Shown: positions 33,055 through 42,159 of the stretch, piece by piece | Layout of the letters: every line of letters begins with the position of its first letter | How positions within the stretch are numbered: the first letter of the stretch is position 1 | Source of the DNA: Mycobacterium conspicuum | GTDB taxonomy: Bacteria > Actinomycetota > Actinomycetes > Mycobacteriales > Mycobacteriaceae | Length of the DNA: 64,000 nucleotides | Direction: 5' to 3' | Assembly: GCF_010730195.1 (NCBI RefSeq) | Contig: NZ_AP022613.1 | Coordinates: 2,480,001 to 2,544,000 of the forward strand | Position numbers and translations under genes: made by a program | Notes under the pieces: model-generated | The model's input: only the letters and a program-made list of their open reading frames with translations | Told to the model about the DNA's origin: nothing | The model's database searches: none

Positions 33055-35226
33055 ATGGCCTTCGCCACCGAGCATCCCGTCGTCGCGCATTCCGAATACC
33101 GCCCCGCCGCAGAGGCCGTGGAAGGGCTGGTGCGCGCCGGCGGCCGCTTCGAGGTGGTCAGCCCGCACGCCCCCGCCGGCGACCAGCCGGCCGCCATCGA
33201 CGAGCTGGAGCGCCGGATCCTGGCGGGGGAGCGCGACGTGGTGCTGCTGGGCGCCACCGGGACCGGCAAGTCGGCCACCACCGCGTGGCTGATCGAACGC
33301 CTGCAGCGGCCCACCCTGGTGATGGCACCCAACAAGACGTTGGCCGCCCAGCTGGCCAACGAGCTGCGAGAGATGTTGCCGCACAATGCTGTTGAGTACT
33401 TCGTCTCGTACTACGACTACTACCAGCCCGAGGCGTACATCGCGCAGACCGACACCTACATCGAAAAGGACAGCTCGATCAACGACGACGTCGAGCGCCT
33501 GCGGCACTCCGCGACGTCGTCTCTGCTGTCGCGCCGCGACGTAGTGGTGGTGGCCTCGGTGTCGTGCATCTACGGCCTGGGCACCCCGCAGTCCTACCTG
33601 GACAGGTCCGTCGAGCTACGGGTCGGCACCGAGGTGGCCCGCGACGGGCTGCTGCGGCTGCTGGTCGACGTGCAGTACACCCGCAACGACCTGTCCTTCA
33701 CCCGCGGTTCGTTCCGGGTGCGCGGCGACACCGTGGAGATCATCCCCTCCTACGAAGAGCTGGCGGTGCGCATCGAGTTCTTCGGCGACGAGATCGAGGC
33801 GCTGTACTACCTGCACCCGCTCACCGGCGAGGTGATCCGCCAGGTCGATTCGCTGCGGATCTTCCCCGCCACGCACTACGTGGCCGGTCCCGAGCGGATG
33901 GCGCACGCGATCTCCACCATCGAGGAAGAACTCGCCGAGCGGCTCGCGCTGCTGGAAAGCCAGGGCAAGCTGCTCGAGGCGCAGCGGCTGCGGATGCGCA
34001 CCAACTACGACATCGAGATGATGCGGCAGGTCGGGTTCTGCTCGGGCATCGAGAACTATTCGCGCCACATCGACGGCCGCGGGCCGGGCACCCCGCCGGC
34101 GACGCTGCTCGACTACTTCCCCGAGGATTTCCTGCTCGTCATCGACGAGTCGCACGTCACCGTGCCCCAGATCGGCGGCATGTACGAGGGCGACATGTCG
34201 CGTAAGCGCAACCTCGTCGAGTACGGCTTCCGGTTGCCGTCGGCGTGCGACAACCGCCCGCTGACCTGGGAGGAGTTCGCCGACCGGATCGGCCAGACGG
34301 TGTACCTGTCGGCCACCCCCGGGCCGTACGAGCTCAGCCAGGCCGGCGGGGAGTTCGTCGAACAGGTGATTCGGCCCACCGGGCTGGTGGACCCGAAGGT
34401 GGTGGTCAAGCCGACCAAGGGCCAGATCGACGACCTGATCGGCGAGATCCGCAAACGCGCCGACGCCGACCAGCGGGTGCTGGTGACGACGCTGACCAAG
34501 AAGATGGCCGAGGACCTCACCGATTACCTGCTGGAGATGGGCATCCGGGTGCGTTACCTGCACTCCGAGGTCGACACGCTGCGCCGCGTCGAACTGCTGC
34601 GCCAGCTGCGCCTCGGTGACTACGACGTGCTGGTCGGGATCAACCTGTTGCGTGAGGGTCTGGACCTGCCCGAGGTGTCGCTGGTGTCGATCCTCGACGC
34701 GGACAAGGAGGGCTTCCTGCGGTCGTCGCGCAGCCTGATCCAGACCATCGGCCGCGCCGCCCGCAACGTGTCCGGCGAGGTGCACATGTACGCCGATTCG
34801 ATGACCGACTCCATGAAGGAGGCCATTGACGAGACCGAACGCCGCCGCGCCAAGCAGGTCGCCTACAACGAGGCCAACGGCATCGACCCGCAGCCGTTGC
34901 GGAAGAAGATCGCCGACATCCTGGACCAGGTCTACCGCGAGGCCGACGATAGTGGCGGCGTGGAGATCGGTGGGTCGGGGCGCAACGCGTCGCGCGGCCG
35001 ACGCGCCCAGGGCGAGCCCGGACGCGCCGTCAGCGCGGGAATTTTTGAGGGGCGCGACACAGCTAGCATGCCGCGCGCCGAACTTGCGGACCTGATCAAG
35101 GACCTCACGGCGCAGATGATGGCCGCCGCCCGTGACCTGCAATTTGAGCTGGCCGCGAGGTTCCGCGACGAAATCGCGGACCTCAAGAAGGAGCTGCGCG
35201 GGATGGACGCCGCCGGCTTGCAGTGA
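33055..35226 (+). CDS. uvrB: Excinuclease ABC subunit B
   Basis: A 723-residue UvrB with Walker A GATGTGKS, the beta-hairpin region YYDYYQPEAYI, DEAD-type box VIDESHV, helicase motif VI QTIGRAARN and a C-terminal UVR motif (LAARFRDEIADLKKELR) that contacts UvrA/UvrC. It verifies damage in nucleotide excision repair. ATG 33055 gives about 25 residues more than the annotated 698-residue M. tuberculosis protein, which starts at an equivalent internal site. uvrA is at 42997 in the same window. Confidence 0.97.
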   Translation: MAFATEHPVVAHSEYRPAAEAVEGLVRAGGRFEVVSPHAPAGDQPAAIDELERRILAGERDVVLLGATGTGKSATTAWLIERLQRPTLVMAPNKTLAAQLANELREMLPHNAVEYFVSYYDYYQPEAYIAQTDTYIEKDSSINDDVERLRHSATSSLLSRRDVVVVASVSCIYGLGTPQSYLDRSVELRVGTEVARDGLLRLLVDVQYTRNDLSFTRGSFRVRGDTVEIIPSYEELAVRIEFFGDEIEALYYLHPLTGEVIRQVDSLRIFPATHYVAGPERMAHAISTIEEELAERLALLESQGKLLEAQRLRMRTNYDIEMMRQVGFCSGIENYSRHIDGRGPGTPPATLLDYFPEDFLLVIDESHVTVPQIGGMYEGDMSRKRNLVEYGFRLPSACDNRPLTWEEFADRIGQTVYLSATPGPYELSQAGGEFVEQVIRPTGLVDPKVVVKPTKGQIDDLIGEIRKRADADQRVLVTTLTKKMAEDLTDYLLEMGIRVRYLHSEVDTLRRVELLRQLRLGDYDVLVGINLLREGLDLPEVSLVSILDADKEGFLRSSRSLIQTIGRAARNVSGEVHMYADSMTDSMKEAIDETERRRAKQVAYNEANGIDPQPLRKKIADILDQVYREADDSGGVEIGGSGRNASRGRRAQGEPGRAVSAGIFEGRDTASMPRAELADLIKDLTAQMMAAARDLQFELAARFRDEIADLKKELRGMDAAGLQ

Positions 35227-35253
35227 CCTGGGCCACTTCGATCACCTCTTACG

Positions 35254-36705
35254 GTGGATGGAGTGATCGACATTGCGAGCGACCGTATGGGGGAGACCGG
35301 GACAGCGCGCGACGTGGGCACCTGGCGCGAGCTGTTCGGCAATCATCTGGGCACGTCCGTCGTGCTGGCCGGGGGTGTGGCGCTCTATGCCACCAATGAG
35401 TTTTTGACCGTCAGCCTGCTGCCGAGTGCCATCGCCGAGATCGGGGGCAGCCGGCTGTATGCCTGGGTCACCACGCTGTACCTGGTCGGGTCGGTGGTCT
35501 CGGCGACGACGGTGAACGCGCTGCTGACGCGCATCGGGGCCCGCTCGTCGTTTCTGGCGGCCCTGGGCATCTTCGGCGCCGCCAGCTTGATGTGTGCGGC
35601 GGCGCCGAGCATCGGGGTGCTGATCGCCGGGCGCGCCTTTCAGGGCGTGGCCGGCGGCCTGTTGGCCGGCCTGAGCTATGCGCTGATCAACGCGACGTTG
35701 CCGCGCTCGTTGTGGACCCGCGGGCCCGCGTTGGTGTCGGCGATGTGGGGCATCGCGACATTGGTGGGGCCCGCGATGGGCGGCCTCTTCGCGCAGCTGG
35801 GCATGTGGCGGTGGGCGTTTGGCGCCATGGTGATCCTGACGACGTTGATGGCGCTGCTGGTTCGGGTGGTGCTGCCCACCGGCGAGGCCGATCGGAGCGC
35901 CGAGACGCCGGTGACGAAAGTGCCGGTGTGGTCGCTGTTGCTGGTGGGTATCGCCGCCCTGTCGATCAGCGTGGCGCAGCTCCCGCACTACTTCTCGGCG
36001 ACCGCCGGGCTGCTGGCCGCCGGAGCGCTGATCGTGGGGGTGTTCGTCGTCGTGGACATGCGGATGCATGCAGCGGTGTTGCCGCCCAGCGTCTTTGGCC
36101 GCGGGCCGTTGAAGTGGATCTATCTCACCATCGCCCTGCAGATCATCGCGGTGATGCTGGGAACGTACGTGCCGCTGTTCGGGCAGCGGCTGGGGCATCT
36201 CACCCCGGTCGGCGCCGGATTCTTGGGGGCGGTGCTGGCGTTCGGCTGGACCGCCGCCGAGCTCGTCTCCGCCTCGCTGACCGATAAACGGATCGTCAGC
36301 GGGGTGATCGCGTCGGCGCCGCTGGTGATGGCGGCCGGGCTGGGGCTGGCGGCGATCACGCAGCGCGACAACGCGCCGATTTCGACGGTGGTGCTGTGGG
36401 CGGTGGGCCTGCTGGTCAGCGGAATCGGCATCGGCATGGCGTGGCCACACTTGTCGATGCGGGCAATGGACTCCGTCAACGATCCGGCCGAAGGTGGCGC
36501 GGCTGCCGCCGCGATCAACACGGTGCAGCTGATCGCGGCCGCCTTCGGCGCCGGGGTGGCCGGCGTCGTCGTCAACACCACCAAGGGCGGCGACGTGATG
36601 GCGGCGCGCTATTTGTACACGACGTTCGTCGCGCTGGCCGCCCTCGGCTTTTTCGCCTCGTACAACGCGATCTATCGGCACCGTCTGGCAGCCGGTATGG
36701 CCTGA
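35254..36705 (+). CDS. MFS drug-efflux transporter (Rv1634-like)
   Basis: A 483-residue 14-helix-type major facilitator. Conserved are the motif C-like GIATLVGPAMGG and the helix-linker segments AGRAFQGVAGGLLAGL. Substrate unknown; the M. tuberculosis homologue Rv1634 is a drug-efflux candidate. Starts 28 bases after uvrB. Possible starts are ATG 35254, GTG 35263 and ATG 35287; the last (MGETGTARDVGTW) fits the conserved N-terminus equally well. The next gene is a close paralogue. Confidence 0.9.
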   Translation: MDGVIDIASDRMGETGTARDVGTWRELFGNHLGTSVVLAGGVALYATNEFLTVSLLPSAIAEIGGSRLYAWVTTLYLVGSVVSATTVNALLTRIGARSSFLAALGIFGAASLMCAAAPSIGVLIAGRAFQGVAGGLLAGLSYALINATLPRSLWTRGPALVSAMWGIATLVGPAMGGLFAQLGMWRWAFGAMVILTTLMALLVRVVLPTGEADRSAETPVTKVPVWSLLLVGIAALSISVAQLPHYFSATAGLLAAGALIVGVFVVVDMRMHAAVLPPSVFGRGPLKWIYLTIALQIIAVMLGTYVPLFGQRLGHLTPVGAGFLGAVLAFGWTAAELVSASLTDKRIVSGVIASAPLVMAAGLGLAAITQRDNAPISTVVLWAVGLLVSGIGIGMAWPHLSMRAMDSVNDPAEGGAAAAAINTVQLIAAAFGAGVAGVVVNTTKGGDVMAARYLYTTFVALAALGFFASYNAIYRHRLAAGMA

Positions 36706-36734
36706 CCGTCGGCCCTACCCCATACCGTGTAGGC

Positions 36735-38162
36735 GTGACCGAGACAGCGAGCACCACCGGCAGTTGGCGCGCGCTGCTCGGCGGTAGGTATTTGGGGACG
36801 TCGGTGGTGCTGGCCGGCGGCGTCGCGCTCTACGCCACCAACGAGTTTCTGACCGGCAGCCTGCTGCCCAACACCGTCGCCGAGATCGGCGGCAGCCGCC
36901 TCTATGCCTGGGTGACGACGCTGTATCTGGTGGGGTCGGTGGTGGCCGCGACGTTGGTCAGCACCGTCCTGATACGCGTCGGGCCGCGGGCGTCATACCT
37001 GTTGGGGTTGGCCGTGTTTGCGGCCGCCAGCCTGGTCTGCGGCATGGCACCCAACATGGGGATCCTGATCGCGGGTCGCGCCCTGCAGGGCGTCGCCGGG
37101 GGCCTGCTGGCCGGCCTGGGCTACGCGGTCATCAACACCGCCCTGCCTCGTGCGCTGTGGACCCGGGCGGCGGCGCTGGTGTCCGCGATGTGGGGTGTGG
37201 CCACCGTCGTCGGGCCCGCGACGGGGGGCCTGTTCGCGCAGTTCGGCCTGTGGCGGTGGGCGTTTGTCGCGATGGCGATCCTGACGGCGCTGGTGGCGGT
37301 GTTGGTACCGATCGCGCTCGCCCCGAAGGATTCCGCCCGCCTCGAAGCCGTCGGCGCGGCGCCCAAGGTCCCGGTGGGGTCGCTGCTGCTACTGGGCGCC
37401 ACGGCGCTCGCCGTCAGCGTCGCGCAGCTGCCGCGCAACTTTGCGGCGACCGTCGCGCTGCTCGTCGCCACCGCGGCCCTGATCGGACTGTTCCTGATCG
37501 TCGACCGGCGGATGCGGGCAAAGGTGTTGCCGCCCAGCGTTTTTGGGCCTGGACCGCTGAAATGGCTTTACCTGACCATGGCGGTGATGATGGTCGGGGC
37601 GATGGTCACCACGTATGTGCCGCTGTTCGGTCAGCGGCTGGCGCACCTGACCCCGCTGACGGCCGGGTTCCTGGGCGCCGCGCTGGCGTTCGGTTGGACG
37701 GTCAGCGAGATCGTCAGTGCCTCGCGGGACAACCCGAGGACCGTCGCGAGGGCGATCACCGTCGCGCCGGTGATCATGGCGGCTGGTCTTGCGCTGGGTG
37801 CGGCGACCCAGCGCGACAACGCTCCGACCACCACCGTCGCGCTGTGGGCGTTGGCGTTACTGGTGGCCGGGGTCGGGATCGGTCTGGCCTGGCCGCACCT
37901 GTCGGTACTCGCGATGGACTCGGTGGACGACCCCGCCGACCCGTCCGCCGGCGGTGTGGCCGCCGCCGCCATCAACATCGTGCAGGTCATTTCGGGGGCG
38001 TTTGGCGCGGGCGTGGCCGGAGTCATCGTCAACTCGGTCGACTCCGCCGGAGCCGCCGACGCCGCGGCGGCACGCTGGCTGTACGCGGCGTTCGCCGTGT
38101 TGGCCGCGCTCGGTGTCTTCGCCTCCTACCGGGCCTGCTTCCCGGCGCGCGCCGAGCGCTGA
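36735..38162 (+). CDS. Second MFS transporter, tandem paralogue
   Basis: A 475-residue transporter highly similar along its whole length to the gene before it. Shared blocks include YLGTSVVLAGGVALYATNEF, EIGGSRLYAWVTTLYLVGSV and LPPSVFG. A recent tandem duplication is the simplest explanation; M. tuberculosis has only one copy here. GTG 36735 starts 29 bases after the first copy ends. The C-terminal third has diverged most (the last helices carry a short insertion, DDPADPSAGG), suggesting altered substrate range. Confidence 0.9.
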   Translation: MTETASTTGSWRALLGGRYLGTSVVLAGGVALYATNEFLTGSLLPNTVAEIGGSRLYAWVTTLYLVGSVVAATLVSTVLIRVGPRASYLLGLAVFAAASLVCGMAPNMGILIAGRALQGVAGGLLAGLGYAVINTALPRALWTRAAALVSAMWGVATVVGPATGGLFAQFGLWRWAFVAMAILTALVAVLVPIALAPKDSARLEAVGAAPKVPVGSLLLLGATALAVSVAQLPRNFAATVALLVATAALIGLFLIVDRRMRAKVLPPSVFGPGPLKWLYLTMAVMMVGAMVTTYVPLFGQRLAHLTPLTAGFLGAALAFGWTVSEIVSASRDNPRTVARAITVAPVIMAAGLALGAATQRDNAPTTTVALWALALLVAGVGIGLAWPHLSVLAMDSVDDPADPSAGGVAAAAINIVQVISGAFGAGVAGVIVNSVDSAGAADAAAARWLYAAFAVLAALGVFASYRACFPARAER

Positions 38163-38164
38163 GC

Positions 38165-38884
38165 TCAGTCCGCCTCGTCCTCGGCGCGGAGCACCGCGAT
38201 CACTCCGTCGACGCCGGAGAAGACGTCTTGGGCGTTGGCCATCTTGGAGCCCGACAGGGTCATCATCACCGTGACCTCGCCGTCGTCGATATCGTGGGCG
38301 TCCGCGTCGAGTTCGGTGAGCTGCCAGTTCCGCTGCCCGCAGATCCGCAGCACCTCGCGCAGCACGCCGCGCCCGTTCTCGTAGACGACGTGCAGCCGCA
38401 TCGTGCCGCGTAGCCGCGCGGTGAGCTGACGCTCCAGCACGTTGAACGCCAGCGCGCTGACGAAGTGCAGGAATACGACGGCGGTGGCGAGCAACAGCAT
38501 GCCGGCACCAGCCGCCATGCCGATCGCGGCCGATTCCCACACCGCCGCCGCCGTGGTCAGCCCGTGCACCGCGCCCCGTCGCGTAATGATGATGCCGGCA
38601 CCCAAAAAGCCGATGCCCGAAACGATTTGGGCCGCGACCCGGGACGGGTCCAGCACGATCGTGTTCCCGGTCAACACGTCGCCGAAGCCGTATTTGCTGA
38701 TCAACAGAATCAGCGCCGACGACGTACCGACGATGGTCTGCGTCCGCAGCCCGGCGCTCTTGCCCTGGATGGTGCGTTCCAGCCCGATGAAGGTGGTGAG
38801 CACGAATGCGGCGAAGAGCTCGATCACATGGCGACCGTTCTGCGCCGCGCCGCCGAACAACGGGTCGGCCAGCCACGTCTGCAT
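38165..38884 (-). CDS. MgtC/SapB family membrane protein
   Basis: A 239-residue protein: five hydrophobic helices over residues 20-150 with the MgtC signatures FVLTTFIGLERTIQGKSAGLR (split by family convention) and GIGFLGAGIII, then a cytosolic ACT-like domain (about 160-239). MgtC proteins help intracellular bacteria cope with low magnesium and phagosome conditions, often by inhibiting the F-type ATPase. M. tuberculosis MgtC (Rv1811) lies elsewhere, so this is an extra or relocated copy. Convergent with the second MFS gene (stops three bases apart). Confidence 0.9.
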   Translation of the reverse strand: MQTWLADPLFGGAAQNGRHVIELFAAFVLTTFIGLERTIQGKSAGLRTQTIVGTSSALILLISKYGFGDVLTGNTIVLDPSRVAAQIVSGIGFLGAGIIITRRGAVHGLTTAAAVWESAAIGMAAGAGMLLLATAVVFLHFVSALAFNVLERQLTARLRGTMRLHVVYENGRGVLREVLRICGQRNWQLTELDADAHDIDDGEVTVMMTLSGSKMANAQDVFSGVDGVIAVLRAEDEAD

Positions 38885-38924
38885 GCCGGTCAGCTACCCA
38901 CCACGAACGTGTTTCAAGCCAACG

Positions 38925-40508
38925 TCAACGTGTCGACTTGACCACCTGCGAGTAATGGAACTGCCAGCGCTCCACGATCCGGAACCGCAGGTAGCTCGGG
39001 AACTGGTAGGCGGGCGCGCGTCCGAACACGGGCCCCGGCGGTAGCGATGGCCCCGCTTGATGTTCCGGCAGCGACTTGTCGCGATTGGTGATCGTCCACA
39101 GCGTGGGGCACTTGTTGATCTTGGCCGTCGTCAACCACACCGCGACGTGACCGTCCCACAGGGCGCCGACCTTGGGCCCATAAAAGCCGCGCTCGACGTC
39201 GATCACCGACCGGAACGCCGCCGGCCGGGTGGCCAGCAGCGCACGGATCGGCCCCGGCTTCCACACCACCGTGTTGTCGACCAGCAGGCAGTCCCCGGGC
39301 GACGCGTGGGAACCGATCACGTCGGCGACCTGGCTGTAGTCCCAACCCTCTTTGGCGTACGGGCCGCGCTGGGTGAACAGATAATTCGGAAACGCGGCGA
39401 CGGCGCAGAGCACCAGGACGACGGCGACGCGCCACGGCTTGCGGGCCAGGGTGACGATGCACACCGCCAGGACGACGGCCGCCGCCGGCGCGGTCAGGAT
39501 CAAATACCGCGGGTAGTAGACGGGTTCGACGAGCGCCGAATAGAGCAGCACCACACCCGTCGGGATGACGATCCACGCCGCGCAGGCCCGCAACAGTCGG
39601 CGGGTATCCGCGTCCAGCGCGGGCACGCCGGCCAGCCGCGCCACGACCGCGGCGACGACGATGACACCCGCCAGGATCGCGAACGGAACGCTGTGGTCGA
39701 AGTACTGCCGATGCACGACGTCCAGGAAGAGGTTGCGATTCAGCGTGGCGATCCAGTTGACCTGCCACACCTGGCCGTGGGCGAACAACAGGAACGGTGT
39801 CATGGTCGCGAGTGCGACGGCGGAGGCGACCGCCCACCGCCGAGCCGGCGACTTGCGGGAGCCCTTGACCGCGAGCAGCGGCAGCATCGCGGCGTACACC
39901 GGCACCAGGAGCACCAGGTTGATGCTGACCAGGATCGACAGCGCCAGCACCAGCCCGTAGCACAGCCACAGCCGCATCCGGTTGCTTCGCATCGCGGCGA
40001 CCAGCAATACGGTCAGCCAGACGGCGACGGCCGCCTCCAGCGCGTATGGGCGGGCTTCGATCCCGGCCCAGGTCACCCGCGGCAGGATGGCGAAGACGAC
40101 GCCCGCGCTCAGCGCGGTGGGCCGGCCGGCAAATTTCCTGGTGAACACCACGACGCCGGCGGCGGCGGCCCCGACGGCCAGGCAGCTGGGAAACCGCGAC
40201 CAGAACTCCGTCGGCGGGAAAACCGCAAACCAGGCGTGCATCAGCAGGTAATACAGGCCGTGCACGGCGTCGATATGGCCAAGAAGCTTCCACAGTTCGG
40301 CCAACGTGCGGCTGGCCGACGCCGAAATCGTGGCACCCTCGTCGAACCACAGCGAGGGCCGCGCGGCCCAACCGGCGCTGATGGCCGCGGCCAGCAGGGC
40401 GACCAGCCACGCGTCGAGGCGCGCCCCGCGCGGTCGGGGCCGCGCGAGCTCGTCGACGGCAGCGGGTTCCGGGCTTTCGGCCCGCGGCTCGACGGTCGAC
40501 GTAGACAT
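38925..40508 (-). CDS. capA: GT-C mannosyltransferase for LAM mannose caps (Rv1635c-like)
   Basis: A 527-residue membrane glycosyltransferase with 10-12 hydrophobic helices. The first exterior loop carries the Asp-Glu pair in SLWFDEGATISASAS, typical of polyprenyl-phosphomannose-dependent GT-C enzymes, followed by HGLYYLLMHAWF. The M. tuberculosis homologue at this position (Rv1635c, CapA) adds the first mannose of the caps on lipoarabinomannan. ATG 40508 (MSTSTVEPRAESPEP) is chosen; the frame is open to 40619. Confidence 0.88.
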   Translation of the reverse strand: MSTSTVEPRAESPEPAAVDELARPRPRGARLDAWLVALLAAAISAGWAARPSLWFDEGATISASASRTLAELWKLLGHIDAVHGLYYLLMHAWFAVFPPTEFWSRFPSCLAVGAAAAGVVVFTRKFAGRPTALSAGVVFAILPRVTWAGIEARPYALEAAVAVWLTVLLVAAMRSNRMRLWLCYGLVLALSILVSINLVLLVPVYAAMLPLLAVKGSRKSPARRWAVASAVALATMTPFLLFAHGQVWQVNWIATLNRNLFLDVVHRQYFDHSVPFAILAGVIVVAAVVARLAGVPALDADTRRLLRACAAWIVIPTGVVLLYSALVEPVYYPRYLILTAPAAAVVLAVCIVTLARKPWRVAVVLVLCAVAAFPNYLFTQRGPYAKEGWDYSQVADVIGSHASPGDCLLVDNTVVWKPGPIRALLATRPAAFRSVIDVERGFYGPKVGALWDGHVAVWLTTAKINKCPTLWTITNRDKSLPEHQAGPSLPPGPVFGRAPAYQFPSYLRFRIVERWQFHYSQVVKSTR

Positions 40509-40799
40509 GATGCAGGTAACTTTAAGGCGCACCCGTACGGCCTGCTCACCAGCGGTATCGGCGCCGCGGCCGCCGATCGTCCGCGAACCTGCGCCCCCGC
40601 CGGCCAAAAGTTCTGCCAATTACCGCTTTTCGCAATGGCGAAACGATCGGCATTGAAAAATATCGGGTGTTAACGGTGGCTGACGGGGTAAAAGGGGAAA
40701 GGCGTCATGCGGTCGCCGCGCCGTTATTTCTTCCATCTACGTGCGGCAACGCGATACTGTCTTGGGTTGGCTGTGCATTTCCGACATTTTGGAGGGTGA
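40509..40799. promoter_or_regulatory. Divergent spacer capA / universal stress protein
   Basis: About 290 bp with no gene. The middle (40620-40720) is relatively AT-rich (gaaaaatatcgggtgttaa near 40655), a likely promoter zone for the stress-protein gene. The last 10 bases before ATG 40800 contain the ribosome site GGAGG. No operator recognised. Confidence 0.35.
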
Positions 40800-41240
40800 A
40801 TGAGCGCCTATCAGACCGTGGTGGTGGGGACCGACGGTTCGGATTCGTCTATGCGCGCGGTCGAACGCGCCGCAAGGATCGCCGGGGCGGACGCCACGTT
40901 GATCGTCGCGTCGGCGTACCTGCCGCACAACGACGACTCCCGGGCCGCCGACGTTCTGCGGGATGAAAGCTACAAGGTGACGGGCAGCGCCCCGATCTAC
41001 GAGATCCTGCACACCGCCAAGGAGCGCGCTCACAACGCCGGCGCGAAGAACGTCGAGGAGCGCGCGATCGTCGGCGCCCCGGTGGACGCGCTGGTAAGCC
41101 TGGCCGAGGACGCCAAGGCCGACCTGCTGGTCGTCGGCAACGTGGGCCTGAGCACGATCGCGGGCCGGCTGCTCGGCTCGGTGCCGGCCAACGTGTCACG
41201 CCGGGCCAAGGTCGACGTGCTGATCGTGCACACCACCTGA
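40800..41240 (+). CDS. Universal stress protein, cAMP-binding TB15.3 type
   Basis: A 146-residue USP matching Rv1636 (TB15.3): VVVGTDGSDSSMRAV at the N-terminus and the nucleotide-binding tail GNVGLSTIAGRLLGSVPANV. The M. tuberculosis and M. smegmatis homologues bind cAMP with higher affinity than ATP and may buffer cellular cAMP. That fits a window with two adenylate cyclase genes. Strong ribosome site (GGAGG). The chromosome is rearranged right after its stop codon. Confidence 0.95.
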   Translation: MSAYQTVVVGTDGSDSSMRAVERAARIAGADATLIVASAYLPHNDDSRAADVLRDESYKVTGSAPIYEILHTAKERAHNAGAKNVEERAIVGAPVDALVSLAEDAKADLLVVGNVGLSTIAGRLLGSVPANVSRRAKVDVLIVHTT

Positions 41241-41243
41241 CGG

Positions 41244-41345
41244 TCACCAGCCGCGTTCGCGCCACTCCTGAAGGTGAGGACGCTGTGCGCCTGAAATCCC
41301 CTGGCTGCCAGGTCTTGCCGACGCCGCCGGGGAAATGCCGCCGAT
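41244..41345 (-). pseudogene. Fragment of the neighbouring metallo-hydrolase gene
   Basis: 41244-41284 repeats the last 41 bases of the intact gene at 42160-42200 exactly. After a jump that deletes about 100 bases of the original, the copy continues with the stretch encoding FPGGVGKTWQPGDF (matching the segment near 42300-42345), with several substitutions. So it is an internally deleted, mutated duplicate of the 3' part of the hydrolase gene. It marks the left edge of the inserted segment 41241-42159. Confidence 0.8.
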
Positions 41346-41452
41346 AGCGACAACGCCGCAACATCATTCTCGCCGTGAAGCATCCATCGGGAAGGGCCAA
41401 GAGCTCGACAGGCGTCGAGCGGAGGCCAGCTAGCACGTACATCTCGGCGTTG

Positions 41453-41476
41453 TGGTGTTGTTTATGGTGTTGTTTA
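41453..41476. promoter_or_regulatory. Tandem 12-bp repeat upstream of the antitoxin-like gene
   Basis: Two perfect head-to-tail copies of tggtgttgttta, 54 bases before ATG 41531, in a GT-rich stretch unlike the surrounding DNA. Position suggests an autoregulatory operator for the toxin-antitoxin remnant. Confidence 0.5.
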
Positions 41477-41530
41477 GTGGTGGCGTAGTGGTAGCCTTGC
41501 GGTGGATACAGCCCCTCCGGAGGTCCCAAA

Positions 41531-41926
41531 ATGTCTGCCTTAACAGCGAGTGCCGCCGAGAAGCTCGATTGCGATGCAACGACACGCCCAATTCGTGAAA
41601 TCGCCCGCTACCTGCAGGAAACGGTCGGACAACGAATCGCCGCAGCCCTCGCAGGACTTGCCGATGCAAAACAGATCGGCCGATACGCGCGAGTAGGCGG
41701 CCCGGAACCACATGACGTAACCGAACGTAGGTTGCGAGAGGGCTACAAAGTCGTGCGAATGCTTGTTGATGCATACGACGACAAAACTGCTCGGGCCTGG
41801 TTGTTCGGCACGAACACACGTCTCGACGATCGTGCGCCAGTCGAAGTTCTCGGCGGCGCCTCCGACACGGCTGACTTCGCGATGGTCGTGCAAGCGGCTA
41901 GACAGGTCGCTAGCTTTCAGGCGTGA
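41531..41926 (+). CDS. MbcA/ParS-like antitoxin with toxin-binding domain
   Basis: A 131-residue protein whose C-terminal half matches the Xre/MbcA/ParS toxin-binding domain: ARAWLFGTNTRLDDRAPVEVL, then a helical tail with VVQAARQVASF. The N-terminal half is helical and may hold a divergent DNA-binding domain. Such antitoxins neutralise RES-domain toxins that destroy NAD+ (M. tuberculosis MbcT-MbcA). A GGAGG ribosome site precedes ATG 41531. Its stop overlaps the GTG of a RES-domain fragment (GTGA). Since the toxin is truncated, this looks like an orphan antitoxin. Confidence 0.82.
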   Translation: MSALTASAAEKLDCDATTRPIREIARYLQETVGQRIAAALAGLADAKQIGRYARVGGPEPHDVTERRLREGYKVVRMLVDAYDDKTARAWLFGTNTRLDDRAPVEVLGGASDTADFAMVVQAARQVASFQA

Positions 41927-42072
41927 CCACGGTCGGGTCCGACATTCGGTTGTGGCGAGTTGGCTACCACGCAAGTCCACTCGAATTCACGCCGCTCGAG
42001 CTATACAGCTTCAGCCATCGGTTCGACGAGGCCGCGGAAATGCGGACCTCATGGGCGACATCATTCCGCTGA
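41923..42072 (+). pseudogene. Truncated RES-domain toxin
   Basis: GTG 41923 opens a frame reading IRLWRVGYHASPLEFTP, then YSFSHRFDEAAEM, the first strand and Arg-containing start of a RES domain (NAD+-degrading toxin). A TGA at 42072 stops it after 49 residues, against about 150-190 in full toxins. The catalytic Tyr, Glu and Ser that follow in the family are missing. DNA to 42149 shows another open frame (IIPLTDPAPGPLLTV...) that may be decayed remains. Deletion inactivated the toxin. Confidence 0.75.
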
Positions 42073-42159
42073 CGGACCCCGCTCCCGGTCCGCTTCTCAC
42101 TGTCACGACTGAGTGGAATCTGGATCTGGAGGACTGTCCTGCCAGTTGAAGGGATGGAA

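Noticed and set aside
41241..42159. Insertion sequence as the cause of the rearrangement
   Set aside because: No transposase, no terminal inverted repeats; the flanking repeat is 41 bp of a host gene.
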